32,417 nt of DNA from JACDAV01 sp036556145. Lineage in GTDB: Bacteria > Chloroflexota > Limnocylindria > Limnocylindrales > CSP1-4. Below, in pieces: positions 32,020-32,417 of this stretch (position 1 is its first letter; every line of letters begins with the position of its first letter). Position numbers and translations under genes: made by a program. Where the stretch lies: the NCBI GenBank assembly GCA_036556145.1, contig DATBKB010000028.1, positions 1-32,417 of the forward strand, given 5' to 3'. The notes beneath the pieces were generated by a model. It did no database searches, had not been told where the DNA came from, and worked only from the letters and a program-made list of their open reading frames with translations.

Positions 32020-32417
32020 CTAGCGCGGACGCCGGTAGAACGGTAGGGCCACGACCTCCGCGGCGACCCGCTGATCGCGGATCTCGACCTCGAGTATCGT
32101 ACCCGGCTCGCCGTCACCCGGCGCCACATAGGCCATCGCGATGGGCGCGCCGAGCGTCGGCGAGTGCGTCCCGCTCGTCACCGCGCCGGTGCGGCGGTCG
32201 CCGGCCCAGACGGTGTGGCCGTGACGGGCGATGCCGCGGCCCCGGACGATGAGGCCGACGAGGCGGCGCGCCGGGCCGTCGGCGGCGACCTTCTCGAGCG
32301 CCGCACGGCCGACGAAGTCGACGCCCTTGTCGAGCTTCACGACGCGACCGAGCCCGGCCTCGTAGGCGTTCGTCGATCGATCGAGCTCATTGCCGTACAG
32401 CGGCATGCCCGCCTCGA
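32020..32417 (-). CDS. gcvT: Aminomethyltransferase (glycine cleavage T protein), C-terminal part
   Basis: The last 132 codons of GcvT, which moves the aminomethyl carbon to tetrahydrofolate and frees ammonia. The visible part begins EAGMPLYGNELD, the strong GcvT motif, then VKLDKGVDFVGRAALEKV, GAVTSGTHSPTLGAPIAMAYV and ends near VVALPFYRRPR. The start lies past the right edge of the window (transcription enters from there). First known gene of the gcvT-gcvH-gcvPA-gcvPB operon. Confidence 0.95.
   Translation of the reverse strand, partial: EAGMPLYGNELDRSTNAYEAGLGRVVKLDKGVDFVGRAALEKVAADGPARRLVGLIVRGRGIARHGHTVWAGDRRTGAVTSGTHSPTLGAPIAMAYVAPGDGEPGTILEVEIRDQRVAAEVVALPFYRRPR

Noticed and set aside
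1..32417. CRISPR arrays, insertion sequences, tRNA or rRNA genes
   Set aside because: No regularly spaced repeats, transposase-like frames, or tRNA/rRNA consensus segments were seen on reading either strand.

Overview
This is a very GC-rich window (about 70% G+C by eye) from a bacterial chromosome with many GTG starts and chains of 4-nt ATGA/GTGA gene overlaps. The housekeeping genes, together with SCO6880-like and Rhs material, suggest a high-GC Chloroflexota (perhaps Limnocylindria-like) or, less likely, an actinobacterium. The placement is inference; no rRNA or tRNA gene is present to anchor it.

Layout. (1) 1-2552: the 5' part of purA on the minus strand behind a structured leader, divergent from a membrane GGDEF/HD-GYP c-di-GMP enzyme. 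(2) 2553-6746: an accessory island of lower, patchy GC holding broken and complete polymorphic-toxin pieces. These are a CdiI-like immunity gene, the out-of-frame tail of an RNase A-like toxin, a chimera of a conjugation-ATPase-like segment with Rhs repeats, a small Cys-rich probable immunity protein, an N-truncated Rhs protein ending in a PIN-like nuclease, and a solo VapC. (3) 7020-7478: ssb. (4) 7552-11422: a compact minus-strand operon of a nitrilase-type glutaminase, nadE, rsmI and a Ca2+/H+ antiporter. (5) 11447-19671: a plus-strand peptide/nickel-type ABC transporter operon with two substrate-binding lipoproteins and the Dpp B, C, D and F subunits. (6) 19695-27127: a second, minus-strand Dpp-type operon (binding protein, B, C, D, F and a small lipoprotein). 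(7) 27304-28625: an ECF-type sigma factor and its zinc-finger anti-sigma. (8) 28634 to the end: the glycine cleavage operon gcvT(partial)-gcvH-gcvPA-gcvPB, on the minus strand.

The standout is in region 5. Both tandem substrate-binding proteins are circularly permuted relative to DppA/OppA. The segment that normally forms the mature N-terminus (about 120 residues, up to the conserved FHDG / DANDVV region) sits at the C-terminus, directly after the normal C-terminal segment. The binding protein of the second operon has the ordinary order and acts as an internal control. The pair also shares eight cysteines besides the lipobox cysteine. Other unusual points are a DppF-type ATPase fused to an N-terminal membrane domain, a glutamine-dependent NAD synthetase split into two overlapping genes, and the Rhs-PIN/immunity cassette in the toxin island.
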